Source: Ixodes scapularis
Lineage: Eukaryota > Arthropoda > Arachnida > Ixodida > Ixodidae
Length of the DNA: 64,000 nucleotides
Assembly (NCBI RefSeq): GCF_016920785.2
Contig: NW_024609839.1
Coordinates: 16,555,085 to 16,619,084, forward strand
Direction of reading: 5' to 3'
Below the pieces are notes generated by a model, which worked only from the letters and a program-made list of their open reading frames with translations, was not told where the DNA came from and searched no databases. The position numbers were made by a program, and so were the translations under genes. Below are positions 1-11,849 of the stretch, piece by piece. Every line of letters starts with the position of its first letter. Positions within the stretch are counted from its first letter, which is position 1.

Positions 1-1130
1 ATGCAGCTATGGAAGCAAAATATACGTCAAAAAGAACTTTGTGGCATTAAAAAAAAAAAAAAAAGCATCCACAAACTGCATTACAGAAACCAACCATTCG
101 TACAACACCGATCGGCGCTTGACCACGTACAAAACGCAACAACATCGGCCGCAACGAGACAAATTCCGCCATCCAGCGCTCCCGAAAACATCATCGCCGC
201 CGAAACCACCCAAAAGTCGCGTCGGCAGGACCGGCATTCAGCCGCACCGCTGATATATCCCTAGAAATCCGCATTTGCCAATCCCCGACCGACGCTCTTC
301 GTCCGATCTCGCCAGCACGACTCGTCGCACACAGCCGAATCGGGTCATTTGCTCGTCGAAACGAGGCGAGGAAAATCCCCCCTCCCCTCCACTTTCCCCC
401 TCCGAGAACACAAGCGGTGTTCAACGTCAAAAAAAAAAAACACGGCCACCTTTCGTTTTCGCATCCGTCCTCGCTTTCCTCGAACCGCCCGAGTTCTTCG
501 CGAAGCCGCCGCTGCGTGGAGACCTGCGGGCTCCCGACTTACGCAAGAAACGACGAGAACGCAGCCACTACCTCCTTTCCCGCCGCCCACCTTACCCTTC
601 ACCGCTTCCTGTTTTCGACGTTACCGGAGCGTCGAGTACCATCAATATCGATTTAGCCGAGTATGTAAATCGTCCCGAGCGAGCAGCCGAGCTTTAAAGG
701 CCGCGCCGTCGCGTCGTATACGCATACGCGCCAGGCGAAACGACGGCGCGGCCGAACGACAGTTTTCCGCGCGCGCGCCGAGCGAGCGGCGCCTGCTGGC
801 CGTGATTTATGGAAATCGCTGCTCGGACACTCATCTGCATAACAGCAACTGTCGCAAACACTGGGCTGCGGGGCGCGCGTGGCTTCGGCACACACAACAC
901 CTCGCTTTGCAACACGCCATGCCGCCCCCTTTGTTGGCCGTGCAGAGCCTTGCACCACGCTTGTTTACGTTGATGTCTTCATACGTTGGCTCCTGCCTGG
1001 AGACGTCTTCCGTTGTATACAGCTGCCGCCTGCGTTTAATGGCGCCGGTCGGTCACACTGGCGCGACACAAACTCCGACGTTTTGTTCGCCAACCCAAAA
1101 GAACATGTGGACCCGAGCGGATTAAGTCCA
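1..1130. promoter_or_regulatory. CpG-rich tract, possible promoter/5' region of a host gene
   Basis: From about 240 to 1100 the DNA is GC-rich and full of CpG, peaking around 690-800, unlike the AT-rich sequence that follows. Several long open frames exist here on both strands (up to 258 codons). They are rich in Arg, Pro and Ser, overlap each other and show no recognisable domain, so I read them as by-products of base composition. An A-run lies at about 50-63. CpG-dense blocks in invertebrate genomes often mark promoters or first exons, but I see no clear TATA box or splice site that fixes a transcript. The call is inference. Confidence 0.3.
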
Positions 1131-1700
1131 TAATCCGCACTTAGTGCCTAGTCAGAACGTAAAAAAAGTATCACACACAGAACAACTTGACAAATGCCTA
1201 CACCATTATCTCACCAAAAAGCTTTATCGCACATAAAGCAACATTAATGTAGACCGTTACTCATAAAATCCTTCACGACTTGACACAATGAACGATCCGG
1301 AAAAAAACAAATCATTGTGTAGTCCGCGCCTTTTGATAGTCCGCATGAGTGAATTTTCAAATTTTAAACGGCTGTAGTCCGAAAAATACGGTATTTTCGT
1401 TATCAATTATGTCTCTATGGGTTCGTATAACATTGCCGTAACTGTTTGCGGCACGCGGTGAAAGAATGATGCCTCAAAAATTATAAAACGTACAGGCAGC
1501 TCGGACGTTCCAGGGTTACCCGATGGATGTCGCCGGTGTGTTCCCTCGTCGTAAACAGTCACAAACGGTTGCGACGCAATCGGTGCACACTTAAACGCAA
1601 ATGTGTGAACCAGTTTAAGGTAGCTAAATGCGTGCTCACGAAATAGTGAGCATCATCGTACTCACTCGGGCATTGTGCCTGGAATGCATCAACGACTGGT
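1131..1700. other. Intergenic, no gene recognised
   Basis: AT-rich DNA with short recurring AGTCCG motifs (about 1125, 1320, 1338, 1375), ending near 1395 in a run resembling a transposon terminus. I could not find its partner end. No coding signal. Confidence 0.4.
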
Positions 1701-1860
1701 GCGTTTACATTGTCTCGAAGAGTTGTCCCTCAATTTCCGCCTGATGACGTCATAAAACTGTTATGCTTCGCCGACCGTGATACTGGCAGTGAAACCGTAT
1801 GGTGTTGGACGTGACAGCCGGCTGTTTTGCTGCAGGCCGCTCTCAAGCTTGCCACTCCAC

Positions 1861-2122
1861 GGAAACTTGCTCGCGCGGCACAACCCGGATATCCAGAGTT
1901 CAATCCTCTACGCCCTGCCCGTTTCGGTGTGGACGAGCATCGTACCGACCTGCGGTCCTGTATAACTACTGCGTGATGCAGGTTAAAGAGCCCAGGCTAG
2001 CGGTTGTACTGCACTGGTTAAATTTCCCACCTCTTAGAGACAAGTCATCCATTGAGTCAGACTAAGTTCAGTCTCTACAAACATACACACACCCCAATTT
2101 TTTTTTTTCTTTATGGTAACTT
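1861..2122 (+). mobile_element. tRNA-derived SINE, copy A, with target-site duplication
   Basis: This copy begins inside the tRNA-like head (GCTCGCGC, about 1869), keeps a B-box-like AGAGTTCAATCC near 1897, continues through the tRNA-unrelated body shared with copies at 36.7, 46.7 and 63.1 kb, and ends in a T-rich tail with an ACACACACC stretch. Near-identical 8-bp direct repeats flank it: GGAAACTT at 1861-1868 and GGTAACTT at 2115-2122. Comparison with the uninterrupted repeat at 14.2 kb supports this insertion point. Confidence 0.8.
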
Positions 2123-2207
2123 TTGCCAGCCAGGAGTTCGGGATCCGCGACGTCAGTGACACTCGCGTTCGTTCGTGCTTTTTGCCGGTACTTCTAGCGT
2201 CAACCGC

Positions 2208-2581
2208 CAGGGTCGCTAAACTCGTCGACCACGAAGATTCTTTGCGCTATGATTTATGACGTAGCGGGGGGAATAACTAAAAGAACGCCGTAAAGTTTTT
2301 TTTTTTTTTTTTTTTTCTCACAAATTCGCAGTTTCGTTTATCTTCGTGGCGTTTTTCATTAAAGGACGAAAAATCCCAAGCGCTCCCTAGGCGCCGAAAA
2401 AGAGCAGCACAAAAGAGCGCTCGGAGACGTCCGCGGTTCCTACGTGTGACTTTACGTCAAAGACGATCAGTCTGGATGATTGACACCTCGACCCGCGTGA
2501 CGTCATTGTCGCGAGAGGCCAATCAGCACGCTCCGCGAACTTCGGCCCCAACTTTGTTTTCGACGAGTTTAGCGATCCTGG
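2208..2581. mobile_element. TIR-bounded non-autonomous DNA element
   Basis: The left end CAGGGTCGCTAAACTCGTCG (2208) and the right end (2560-2580) are inverted repeats with one mismatch over about 20 bp. The 374-bp element sits inside the old repeat whose sister copy lacks it. A T-run lies at about 2297-2316. No coding potential was seen. The superfamily is not clear. Confidence 0.65.
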
Positions 2582-2700
2582 ACCAAGGATTTCGGACGGC
2601 TTGACACTCCGGCATTCTTGACGTGATTTGTTGCCAGTTCGGGACAACTTCTGATGTATGGGCACGATAGGACCATAAGCACACCAGTCGAGGGCGCGTT

Positions 2701-4837
2701 TCAGACGCCATACTTCTGGGGAACCAATTAGTACACCCGAGAGCGATATGAACGTGAACAGCCCTCTTCTTGTCTTTGGCGCTCCTGCACGTTTTGGAAT
2801 AAGCTCTGTTCCAGAAGAGGGCTAAAACGCAAAGTTTAGACCCCCAAGCCACGTACCGTTCGAGACGTTGAGAGATAATATAGCTTTAGGGATCCGTAAA
2901 ACAGGCAAGAAACCAGGTAAGGTGTTCACCTTCATATTGCCGGCGGGTGTACATTTGGCGAGAAAGATGGCAACGTGGCCAATCGCAGCGCGGCACTCGT
3001 AGATCGTTGCGGTCGGCGAACTCGCCGACTTGCCCGTCGAGTGTCAAACTCAGAGCCTCTGGTTTTGACGTTGACCACTCTTCAAGCTCGTAATACGACC
3101 CCTTCCACTCAATGCTTTTGAGATTTGGTTTATGGAAAAATGAATCCCAAGTCAAAATGTGCTTTCTCTTTATTAAATTTATATTATAAATGTCGGTTTG
3201 AAAAATACTCCTTTCCAAAAAAACACCAATCCGCTTTTCTTTTTTTTTTCTTTTTTAGCTAAAATGATTTTATATTTAATTTTAGAGTGACTCGTCGTTG
3301 CTGTCAAAGCTGAAAGTCGGATAGAACTCATCCACTCGAGCTTTTGGATCAATCATCATCTTTTATGCAGAAAATAGCGTTTTAAGTCACTCGTCTGCGA
3401 CATCGTTCTCAAAAATAAAGTAAATGTTTGCTACAAAGTGATTTCCACGGTGGTCGTTTAAAGTAACAGCGCGGTTCGGTTTTTGTAACGTATGCTTAGA
3501 ACAAGCAGCTGAATATCTGGCGATAAAATGCGTGTGAAGAAGCAATGCTTGTGATTTATCGTGAGTTGCGTTAATAAGATGCCTCCATTGATCATGGTAC
3601 GTTACGAGCTAGTAAATGGCATAAATGGAAACTCACAGCAGGACATTTAAAACAAAATTACTAAATGACTAAAAAACAAAACAATAACAGAGTGACAACA
3701 TCAAGAGTTAATTATTTAAAATACCCAGCTTAAGAGTATCTAAGAGCAATAAACGGCAACTCCATCTACATAAAGCCGGGAGGGATAAGACCCCACGCAG
3801 TGATGCCACACCACACGTATCTACACGTATCTCCTGCGCCCATAATCCAAATCAGCAACTCAGCAACGATACGACCAACACATCGTTCGTTTCTTTCTCT
3901 CGCAACAAAAGCAGCGCGCCACAAAAGACCAACAAACACAATTTCACACGGGCCACCGTACCATCCTTCCATGACTGAAAACCACAATAGTGTCTCCCCC
4001 CTCCCTCTCTGTACAATACCACGACCGGCGACCATCGACAAAAGCCACCTTCCGTCCGTCAAGAAAACTCAAAACCCACATCGACAAACTTAAATAAAAA
4101 AATAGAAAACACCCCGTCGCTACACCTCTGCACCATACAAGAGCATGCCATCCACCGGGCACGGCTTCCCGTTCTATGCCACAGCTCAAGGCAAGGCGCA
4201 ACTAAAGAGGCACCGCTCGCCGCCGCACAGCCTGGAAGAACTCAGCTGAGAGGGCGAATGCTCCAAAGTGCTATCACGAACGCGCCGAGACCCACAACAA
4301 CAACAGCAACAACAGCGATAACTCTTCGGAGTAAAAAAGAGGATGGACCTCAGGCGGCTTCACAAAGGCGCTCGCGCTCCTAGAAGAAAAAAAAAAAAAA
4401 AAAAGCAAGAGTGATTTTGGATGGTGCGCCGTGCCTCTATGGTTACGGGGTCCCTGGCATCAAGAAGGCAGCGAGTGCGCCAAAAACGAAAGTACCGGGC
4501 CCACTATATATATACGAAGCGGAGGCGGGGACCACCGCCGCGGCAGAACACGCCCTGCTCAATTGTTTGTCAAAACCGGTCTTCACGACCCTACATCCGT
4601 GCCCCCCCTAGCGACCTTTGGGACGGTGTAGCAGGGTGAAGAAGGAGAGACCATCGGACCTTGGCTGGTTGCTGGCTCACTGCTGAGTTGGAGTGTTCCC
4701 AGCCGAAAAATAGATAAATTTTGAGAGAGTCACGCTGTGTCGCAATTGTTGATGTCTTTAAAATAGTTTCTTTTTTTTTTTTGTGATGGATTGGGCCGAT
4801 TTGTTGACCGTTTGGCATTGTGAATAGATTCATGAAG
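2701..4837. other. Intergenic, no gene recognised
   Basis: Mixed unique-looking DNA. It has a T-rich tract at 3237-3256, A-runs at 4386-4404 and a short TATATATA at about 4506. Open frames of about 100 codons on both strands at 3766-4201 overlap each other and match nothing I recognise. Confidence 0.4.
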
Positions 4838-4839
4838 AT

Positions 4840-5154
4840 GTGGCGGGGACTGCCCTGGAACTAACCCGGTTTTGTCCGAGCGAACAACGCGGAAGGAGAT
4901 ATTTGGATATAGCGTGTTTCGGTATTCCAGGGCTTGTTGAAAAATTCGTTCGATACTCGCGATGGAAGCGGAGGCCTCGAGCTGCTTCGGCGCCTTGGAG
5001 TTTTTCGAGAGCAGTCCAAGTTAATCTGATGTGGCGAGTAACATGCCATCGTGCACAATATGAGTTCTGTGTTCTTATTGGCGTATCTGCTGGCTTCGAA
5101 GAAGCTTTGATAGATACTAGTGCTTGGATAGAAAATTCAGGTTCGATTCCTTGA
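4840..5154 (+). other. Unidentified 104-codon open frame
   Basis: An open frame starting at GTG, with balanced amino-acid composition and no low-complexity run, in otherwise non-coding DNA. I see no domain, signal peptide or flanking splice pair that would make it a gene. It may be a decayed transposon fragment or chance. I list it only because its composition is less biased than that of neighbouring frames. Confidence 0.15.
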
Positions 5155-5568
5155 CCTTATTTTCGACAAATCAAAAGACAATCACGCCCGTTGAGACGGC
5201 CAACGCAGAAAAGAATCGAATCCTGTGTTGCAGTTCACATTGTCCGCGAGGGTATGATACTTCAGTGTAGTACTGCTAAAAACTTTGTCAAAATAAAAGT
5301 TATAGCACAGTGAAAGGAGTTAGCATATTATGGTAATCATGAAAATTCATTATGAAATAACCTGATACAAAGTAAATCGACATCAAAGAATGCGTAATTT
5401 TTCTTAGGTGTGCCTTGTGACTAGTGTACATCTGCCTGTTTTTAAATCTGATTTTTTTTTTTTGTTTTTTTTCAGTGTTTATTTCGAATGAACGTTCGCG
5501 CGAACAAACCATTTCTGAAGGCTACGCATAGAACACGCGTTCGTTCCGCAAGGTTGCATGCGCGTGCA

Positions 5569-5620
5569 TATAAAAGCAAACAACAGAACCCAGATTAATT
5601 GCTTCGGCAGTGCTACAGGT
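5569..5620 (+). promoter_or_regulatory. TATA-box-like core promoter candidate
   Basis: TATAAAAG at 5569-5576 is followed about 30-45 bp downstream by GGCAGTGCTAC, and then by ACAGGTAGG (about 5616), which resembles a splice donor. No convincing coding exon follows, so this could equally be a transposon promoter or chance. Confidence 0.25.
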
Positions 5621-5639
5621 AGGCTACAACTACAGCTTA

Positions 5640-7600
5640 AGGACATACCTGCCGGAAATCACGCATCCACTCAAAACTCATCCCAAGCACAGTAAGCAAG
5701 CAATCACCACCGTACAGGTCCATTCGTCGCACCGCCTTGTTTGACGAACTCCGCTCAAGAGGTCTCCAAAATCGGTCAACACACTCGGCCACAACGTTTA
5801 CGCTCGAAGCTGGACATTGTTTGAACATGACAAAGGTTTTGGAGGGCAATGAGCGCTTTCAAAGCTTGCACCCACAACAGCAGCAAAACAAACACATGGA
5901 AACATTAAGAAAAGAATACAAGAACCAAGACATCTGGTAAACTTCAGACAACGTCCTGGTGGAACCTCCAGTAGGGGGCCCTCGAAAGGTGAAGTACCGC
6001 AGCGGTAACTCTTGCTCTGCTGCGGCAGCTAGCTGTTGCATGCTCAAGTGGACACGCGTGGGACGGCACAAACTCCGGACACGGCCGTCTAGTCAGAGAC
6101 AAAGGACGACTTCCTTAACAGCCCACGTCAGCGGCATCATGAAGTCGCGCCGGCGACGACGACGACGCAACGCTTCAACGAACACATCGCGGTGTTGTGC
6201 ATACGCGGTCGTCTTAGTCGGCCCGTGCATATCTCCTGCTCGTCCAAGTAGGACCCTGGGAACTTGAGCGGTACGACCTCTGCGCGGGTGTTCTTCGGCC
6301 CGATCGCTGTCTCAAGCCTTTCGTTTTTCTTTTTTGTTCCCTTTGTCTCGTCCATGCGTGGTCAAGCGTGGCACGCGGAGACTTCTTAGAACTGGTGGCG
6401 ACAATAGCGGTCCTACAAGTCTTTGTGGACCTTGACTCTCTGAGGCCCGTCGTCGGGTGTTTTAGTTTATTATGCGCCACCGAAGGTCGTGAACCGAAGG
6501 GCATGATCTTTAGGTTCGGATAAGGTTTGTAACAGCAGAGGACGTCGGCCCGTTGCTAGCTTCTTGGTTATGTTTTGAGAAGTCAAAGCGGAGTGATTTC
6601 CGTCGCTCTCGTGGCACGAGATAAACATTGTGTGGGCCCCTGCCCAGTTTGTGTCGAGCGACCAAAACGAATGATAAAGTTAACGAACTGCAAAGATGAT
6701 TGGTCAGTTACAAAAAAAAGAAGAAAAAAAATACGAGAGAATAAACAGGTCCTTGTAACAAAAAAAAAGAAAAAAAGAAAGATCACTTTCAGTTTGTCTA
6801 AATTGGATTCAAGAAACATCAAACACAAATTATGCGTTACGACGAACCCAATCTCCATCAAATCATAAAAAAAAATTAAGAAAACAAATTTGCAGAGTAT
6901 CGTTAATATAGGTATGGCATTTTCAGAAAGTCGTGTGCATCCTTCATCTCACCATGCGCAACACCAAAAACAACTGGCAATTTTTTTTAAATATTCAGGC
7001 GGATGGCCAAGGCCTATGTGCAATCAAACACAGGTTTGGCGGCTCAGTTAAAGGGAAGCTACGGAGCTTCTTGGAAAAAATGAGTTAGAAGTGAATTCTA
7101 GTGTATTTTTATGCCGTGAACCCGAATACCAAAACCATTTGCTGGGTAAGTATTGTTAAACGCGAGAAAAACGCGAAAGACAGTCGCTGTCCGAGACGTC
7201 GACCGCTCTTTTGACTGCCCAAGGCTAGGGAGGCGGGGCTTCAGTCCTATATTGAAATTGCTCGTATGGCTCCCCGGCGGGTCGCATTGAAATGCAATTT
7301 TGATGTCTGTTAATCTAAAGGCCAAATGAACGCAATTCAAGCGTTTTTTCTCAAATGTAGATGTGCCCCATCTTCCTTTTAACTTATTGCACTGTATTCC
7401 GGTTTTCTTACAGTCAAACACCAGGTACATACACCAGCCCTTGAGGAGTTAGCCGGCTCGATAATGTACCTTGTAAAATAATGTATACGTAAAAAAAAAA
7501 TACCATTTTATTCTATTATATTCTAATACATAATATTCTGTGGCAGAAACGCAACCTGCTAGCCGAACTGGCAAATGTCGCTTCTGAAAACTGTTCTCGC
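5640..7600. other. Intergenic, no gene recognised
   Basis: Contains a CAGCAGCAG stretch at 5877, a short GAC trinucleotide run near 6155 and A-rich tracts at 6710-6780. Overlapping open frames of 70-100 codons are seen in every frame at 5.7-6.5 kb, with no family resemblance. Confidence 0.4.
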
Positions 7601-7618
7601 TCTATGGTCTCTCGCAGG

Positions 7619-7831
7619 TTACTGGTTCACACAGCCCCGTTTTTCTCACGTTATGTTACCTTACGGAAGCTTACGTCTGCTTACATCGCGAGTCGCCGGG
7701 ATATCTGTGCTTCGTATGAAGCGTGGTAACCAATTGAAGGAGTCGCTTTGCACGCGACGTAGTAAGCACGGATATATCGGTGACGTCACGTGAGAAAACG
7801 TAAGCAAGCGCTCCTGTGCGAACCAGCCTTA
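7619..7831. mobile_element. MITE with long inverted termini and TTA duplication
   Basis: The left end (CTGGTTCACACAGCCCCG, 7622) and the reverse complement of the right end (CTGGTTCGCACAGGAGCGC) are inverted repeats. The arms then continue with matching TTACGT and CTCACGT blocks. TTA lies at both boundaries (7619-7621 and 7829-7831), which fits a 3-bp target duplication of the TWA type used by PIF/Harbinger elements. There is no coding capacity at about 210 bp. Confidence 0.6.
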
Positions 7832-8189
7832 AAAGTAGAGGGAAGAACATCCCCCCATCACAGTTTTCTGTTCAATACGATCGGGGGTTTCCTTAGCTCC
7901 AGCGTTCACTTCGCTAAGGTGCAAAGAGTGGTGGAGGGATGGGGGTAGGAGCTTGCGCCGCTACGCTTAATCTGCAGCAGACTCTCTTTCTCTCGATTTT
8001 GCGCCCGCTCTTAGAGATGTGCCGTTAACTAACATCGTCCCACAAAGTAACCCAGAAACGGACGTTAACTATTTGCTCGCGTGCGCACGCGAGTAAACAC
8101 GGGCACGGGGAAAGCAAACAACGTAGTCTGGCCCGCTTCGGCGAACAAAGAAGGCCGGGGAACCCAGATACGCGGACACGCTAAAAGCG

Positions 8190-8360
8190 TGTGCCCAGAG
8201 TTGAGTGTTCTTGTAATTGTTCGATCGAGGTCACGTGGTTTATGGTCCACATTTGTGCCGCAAAATGGGAGGAGGAGGCGAAAGCATTGATTGTCTGCCA
8301 GCGTCTCTAATAGACGGTTATGAAAAGCGCGCACTATATCTTGTAGGTGCTGCAACAATT
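8190..8360 (+). repeat. Dispersed repeat related to 11462-11620
   Basis: The block around TCGATCGAGGTCACGTGGTT aligns with a second copy around TCGATCAGGGTCACGTGGTT at 11.48 kb, then continues through a purine-rich GAGGAGG section and a GTCTGC(C/A)A section. It is divergent and non-coding. Confidence 0.5.
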
Positions 8361-8399
8361 TCCCGAGTCTGCCATCGTTAGGGCACTTACTTTGGGCAT

Positions 8400-10210
8400 C
8401 TAGTGGGCGCGAGGACTCGGCCAGCGTTCGGCGTGAACTAGGCTCTGCTCGTATCGAGACCGAGCGCAGCGTCATAGTTCGGTGATGACTCGGATCCAAT
8501 GGGACGCTTCTTGCCCGAAAAATGCTGCCCACCAATGCTGTCTCATAGGGTTTAGACTTTATACGGAGCGCAAGTTCGTCTGCTACTTTTCAGGGGTTGC
8601 TTTGATGTCAGAACGCCAAGCTCTTATTGGCTGATTGAAAAACAAAAAACAAATAGTGGGTAGACTTCAAGGCGCTTAGCATCGAGATCCCCTATCCTTT
8701 CAATCAAAGCCAATCAGGGCTCGGCGTCGTTATAACGTCACCGCCATTGTTGTGCTAGAAGCAGACGACTTGCATTCCGCATAGAGTGTACGCAGGCATG
8801 TGCACGAGCAATTAATCTACGCAGGAAGCGCCCGCTTTTACACCGCTAACTCTATTGGTGGTTTGAGTTTCTCCCTTTCCTATCACTTTCAAAACGGTCA
8901 ACACGCCAACGCCTCGGAGAGCCAATAACCGCAACTTACGGAGGCAGCTCAGCAAATGACGGTGCTGAAACGTATGTTTATGCCAGAAAACGCACTCTGA
9001 GCTGTGACATTAAGCGATGCAAAACGTCAGGCTTGCACCGATTAATGTCCCGATTCAGACTGCGTCGTTCTCTTAGCCCGCTCCGTAAGATGCTTTGATG
9101 GGCTCTCCGGGTGTTATGCGGGAAAAGGAGACGCACTGTCTTTTCTTAGAGTGTACGTGTGAGCTCTTTAGTTTCCTCGGGTAAGCGCGTACCTTTATTC
9201 CAGCCTCGTCTCTAGTCAAAAAGGGTCAATGGAAACGCTTGTTGGTGCAGAACCGTTCCAAAAAAAGAACAACCGCGAACGTCGCTCGCCCACGCGTTGG
9301 CCACGGACCCCACGATCAAAGCAGTGTGTACACCCAGAAAATACGAGACATAAAACAAACTGAAATAAAAAAAAGACGCTAATAAAGAAAGATAGCCGAG
9401 ATTTACCGGCACCTAAATCATTCCCTGGCTCGAGTCGGGCAGCGCATGCCCGAAAGCAACAGGCCCGCCGTCCCGCTTTACCGGGGACGAAAGCGGGCTT
9501 GAAGACTATAGTGCACACGCCAGCAAGAGAAAGAAACAAAAAGAAGCCAAGAAAAAAGGAAGTCTCGACACAAAAAGCACAGAATGACCCGCACTCCAAA
9601 AAGATACGGAAAAAGAAAAAAAAGCGGGGTCTTTCCGCTTTAATTATTAACGTGACACGTCACACTTTTGCTGGTGAAACAAGCACGAAACGAAACGCGT
9701 GCACAAAAAAAAAAAAAAAAATACTGAGATTTTGTGTTGCTATTTTTGAAAGAAAGAGGGGATGGGGGAGGTGATCACGAAAAGCTCAACTTCACCGTAA
9801 AGGCGCCCGCCCCGCAGAGTCGTGATTTCTCCTCTCTAGCGCGGCCACACGCTCCCCGTGAGCCATGCACCTATTTTCTTTCTATTTCGTTTGTCGTTTA
9901 TTTCATTTCTACTTATCCGTACCAACATCTAGTGATAGTACAGCTGCTTTTTTATTTTATTTACGTTATGCGAGAATATGAAAAAAGAAAGAGAGAGAGA
10001 GAAAGTCTACAATGAATTCTCCCCCTAATAGTGCGTTGCCGGCGCGCATCAGAGTTGCACGTCGTAGTGGCTCTTTTCAGCGAAGCAGTGCTCTGGTGGG
10101 TATAACAAAAAAGAAAAAAAGTATTGGGCACTAGGTGCTCTTTAGGGCTTCACACGTCCACACGCGACGAGCGTTGCTAACACACAGAGCCAAGCACACA
10201 AAGGGGACAA
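8400..10210. other. Intergenic, no gene recognised
   Basis: No domain or splice-flanked exon was recognised. A-rich tracts lie at 9540-9625 and 9704-9721. The stretch 9216-9770 has overlapping Lys- and Phe-rich open frames explained by the A/T runs. Confidence 0.4.
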
Positions 10211-10213
10211 TCC

Positions 10214-10269
10214 TTGTGTGTGCGTGCGTGTGTGTGTGTGTGTGTGTGTGCGTGTGTGTGTGCTTGTGT
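10214..10269 (+). repeat. (TG)n microsatellite
   Basis: A 56-bp TG-repeat tract with a few GC interruptions. It produces His-Thr and Val-Cys runs in open frames on the two strands. Confidence 0.95.
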
Positions 10270-10872
10270 TTAGTGTTGTTATTCAAAAAGGAAATATTTG
10301 AATGCTTAAATTTTTTTTGCCTCACTATTTTCAGTTTTATACGTCGCACCTGATATTGCTTTCTTTTTTTTTATGTCTGCCCATTCAGTTTAGGGAACAA
10401 ACTAATTTCTGTTCTTGTTTTATGTTTTTTTTTTGTACAGAGTGTGCGACATTGCTAACGTTACACGAAAGATTTTCACATTTTTTTTTTCACATTCTCC
10501 GAGCGAGCCCTTCACACCACGAGTCACTGAGAGCCTAAACAACTAAGGGCGAGCATTATTATATGTTTGTGTCTTCACGCCTCTCTCCTTGGGACTCGTA
10601 GTTCGGCGTTCTTACCGCTCTACTGCCGCAATCACATTGTGCTGCTAAGCGATAATAAAATGCCGGGGGCTCGGTACGCCTTACGTCTTTAAAGTTGTCA
10701 GTGAGTACTAATAGTACGCCTAGTTACAGCTTTTCATTTTTAAACGTTTCCGCTAACAGTCTCATCCGAAACGGAGGTTCCAGAAATTGTTTTCTTAGAA
10801 CAAACAAGAGAATCGTAGGGCAAATTACTGGGCAATCAAATACGTTGCACTCGTGAAGCATTCTAGCATTAC

Positions 10873-11320
10873 GTGATATTAGGTCACGTGACGTACATTT
10901 TCCCGCTAAACGTAGCGGGGAAACAGAATTGCTGTGTAAACCACGTGCCGTTAATTTTCACCCTAAACTTAAAGAAGAAACTAAATTACCCTATAGGTCA
11001 CGTGACATCCGGGCACATTACGTCAATTTCACCGCAAAATATAGCGGGGAAACTCAGTTGGTGCGTAGGTCATGGAACGTTCCATTTACCGCTAAATTTC
11101 GAGGGTAATTTCTCGTCACTTGACCTGATGTCATGCGATCTATACGCGAATTGAACTTCCACGCTAAATTTAGCGGTGAAACTGAGTTAGTGCGTAGGTC
11201 TATGACGTCCCAAAATGTAACACTGCGGGCGCTGCATTATGGGGCGTCACGGGCAACGGCTCCGCGAAATGTCGCTTCACGATTTCCAGAGCAACTAGCC
11301 AAAGAATGCGTCATGTTAAA
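10873..11320 (-). repeat. Palindromic-core repeat, locus 1
   Basis: Five imperfect units spaced about 57-72 bp apart. Each carries a version of the palindrome CCGCTAAATTTAGCGG followed by GGAAACTGAATTGGTG and GGTCACGTGAC or TGACGTC-like sites. The rightmost part (11225-11320) has no cores but aligns in reverse with 62497-62610, so the whole locus is an inverted copy of 62490-62875. Open frames here only reflect the repeated units. Confidence 0.8.
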
Positions 11321-11461
11321 CCGGTTCAGTTATACATTCTGCACAGGTTTAACTGGAAAAATAGCACTTTCACGTTCTGCATAAAAAAGAAAAAAAAAAA
11401 AAAAAAGACGGCAAGAAAAACGCCTTTTACAGCGGAGTTGTAAAGGGCTAGTTTCCCCAGT

Positions 11462-11620
11462 TTCCAGAGTGCTTCCAACTGCTCGATCAGGGTCACGTGG
11501 TTTTGCGGACCGCGTTTGCGATGCGAGGAGAGGACAAGAACATTGGTCGCCTGCAACAGTCTCTGCCTTTCCAGCCACTTTCCTCCTCTCCACGCGACAA
11601 TACAACGCATGCGCACTAAC
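11462..11620 (+). repeat. Dispersed repeat related to 8190-8360
   Basis: Second divergent copy of the repeat built around GGTCACGTGGTT (about 11490). It lies just after an A-rich tract at 11382-11406. Confidence 0.5.
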
Positions 11621-11801
11621 GACCGAATCACCCAGGAGGCGCCCGTTATTAAGTTACACACGCTCTTCGAGGTTTGAGTTGTACCCCCTGTTAAATCTAG
11701 GTTCTCTAAGTCTTCAGCTTAGTGGGCAGCGCCTCTGCTTTTGCCGTGGGCCATATGCAACCCACAACAGCAAACTTTGAATTAAAGATAAGTAAATAAA
11801 T

Positions 11802-11803
<2 letters not shown>

Positions 11804-11848
<45 letters not shown>
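11804..11848. repeat. (AT)n microsatellite
   Basis: A 45-bp uninterrupted AT dinucleotide run. It directly abuts the TA boundary of the MITE that starts at 11847. Confidence 0.95.

Positions 11849-11849
<1 letters not shown>

Larger units (their letters stand above)
1705..2700. repeat. Old dispersed repeat, copy 1, interrupted twice
   Basis: The segments 1705-1861, 2115-2207 and about 2581-2700 align in order with the continuous stretch 14055-14423. Shared stretches include GACGTCATAAA, the region around GGTGTTG, and CAGCCAGGAGTT. The first gap is filled by a tRNA-derived SINE and the second by a TIR-bounded element. I do not recognise the family; no domain is visible in it. Confidence 0.65.

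Noticed and set aside
349..1125. 258-codon open frame in the CpG-rich left end
   Set aside because: Arg/Pro/Ser-rich, overlapped by other long frames on both strands, no domain; explained by high GC and lack of stop codons.
5085..5160. tRNA gene suggested by GGTTCGATTCC at 5141
   Set aside because: No matching acceptor stem or A box upstream; isolated B-box-like word.
10131..10353. His-Thr and Val-Cys repeat proteins on opposite strands
   Set aside because: Pure translation of the (TG)n microsatellite.
10873..11320. CRISPR-like array
   Set aside because: The regular spacing is of imperfect palindromes inside a dispersed eukaryotic repeat; no conserved direct repeat with unique spacers and no cas genes.
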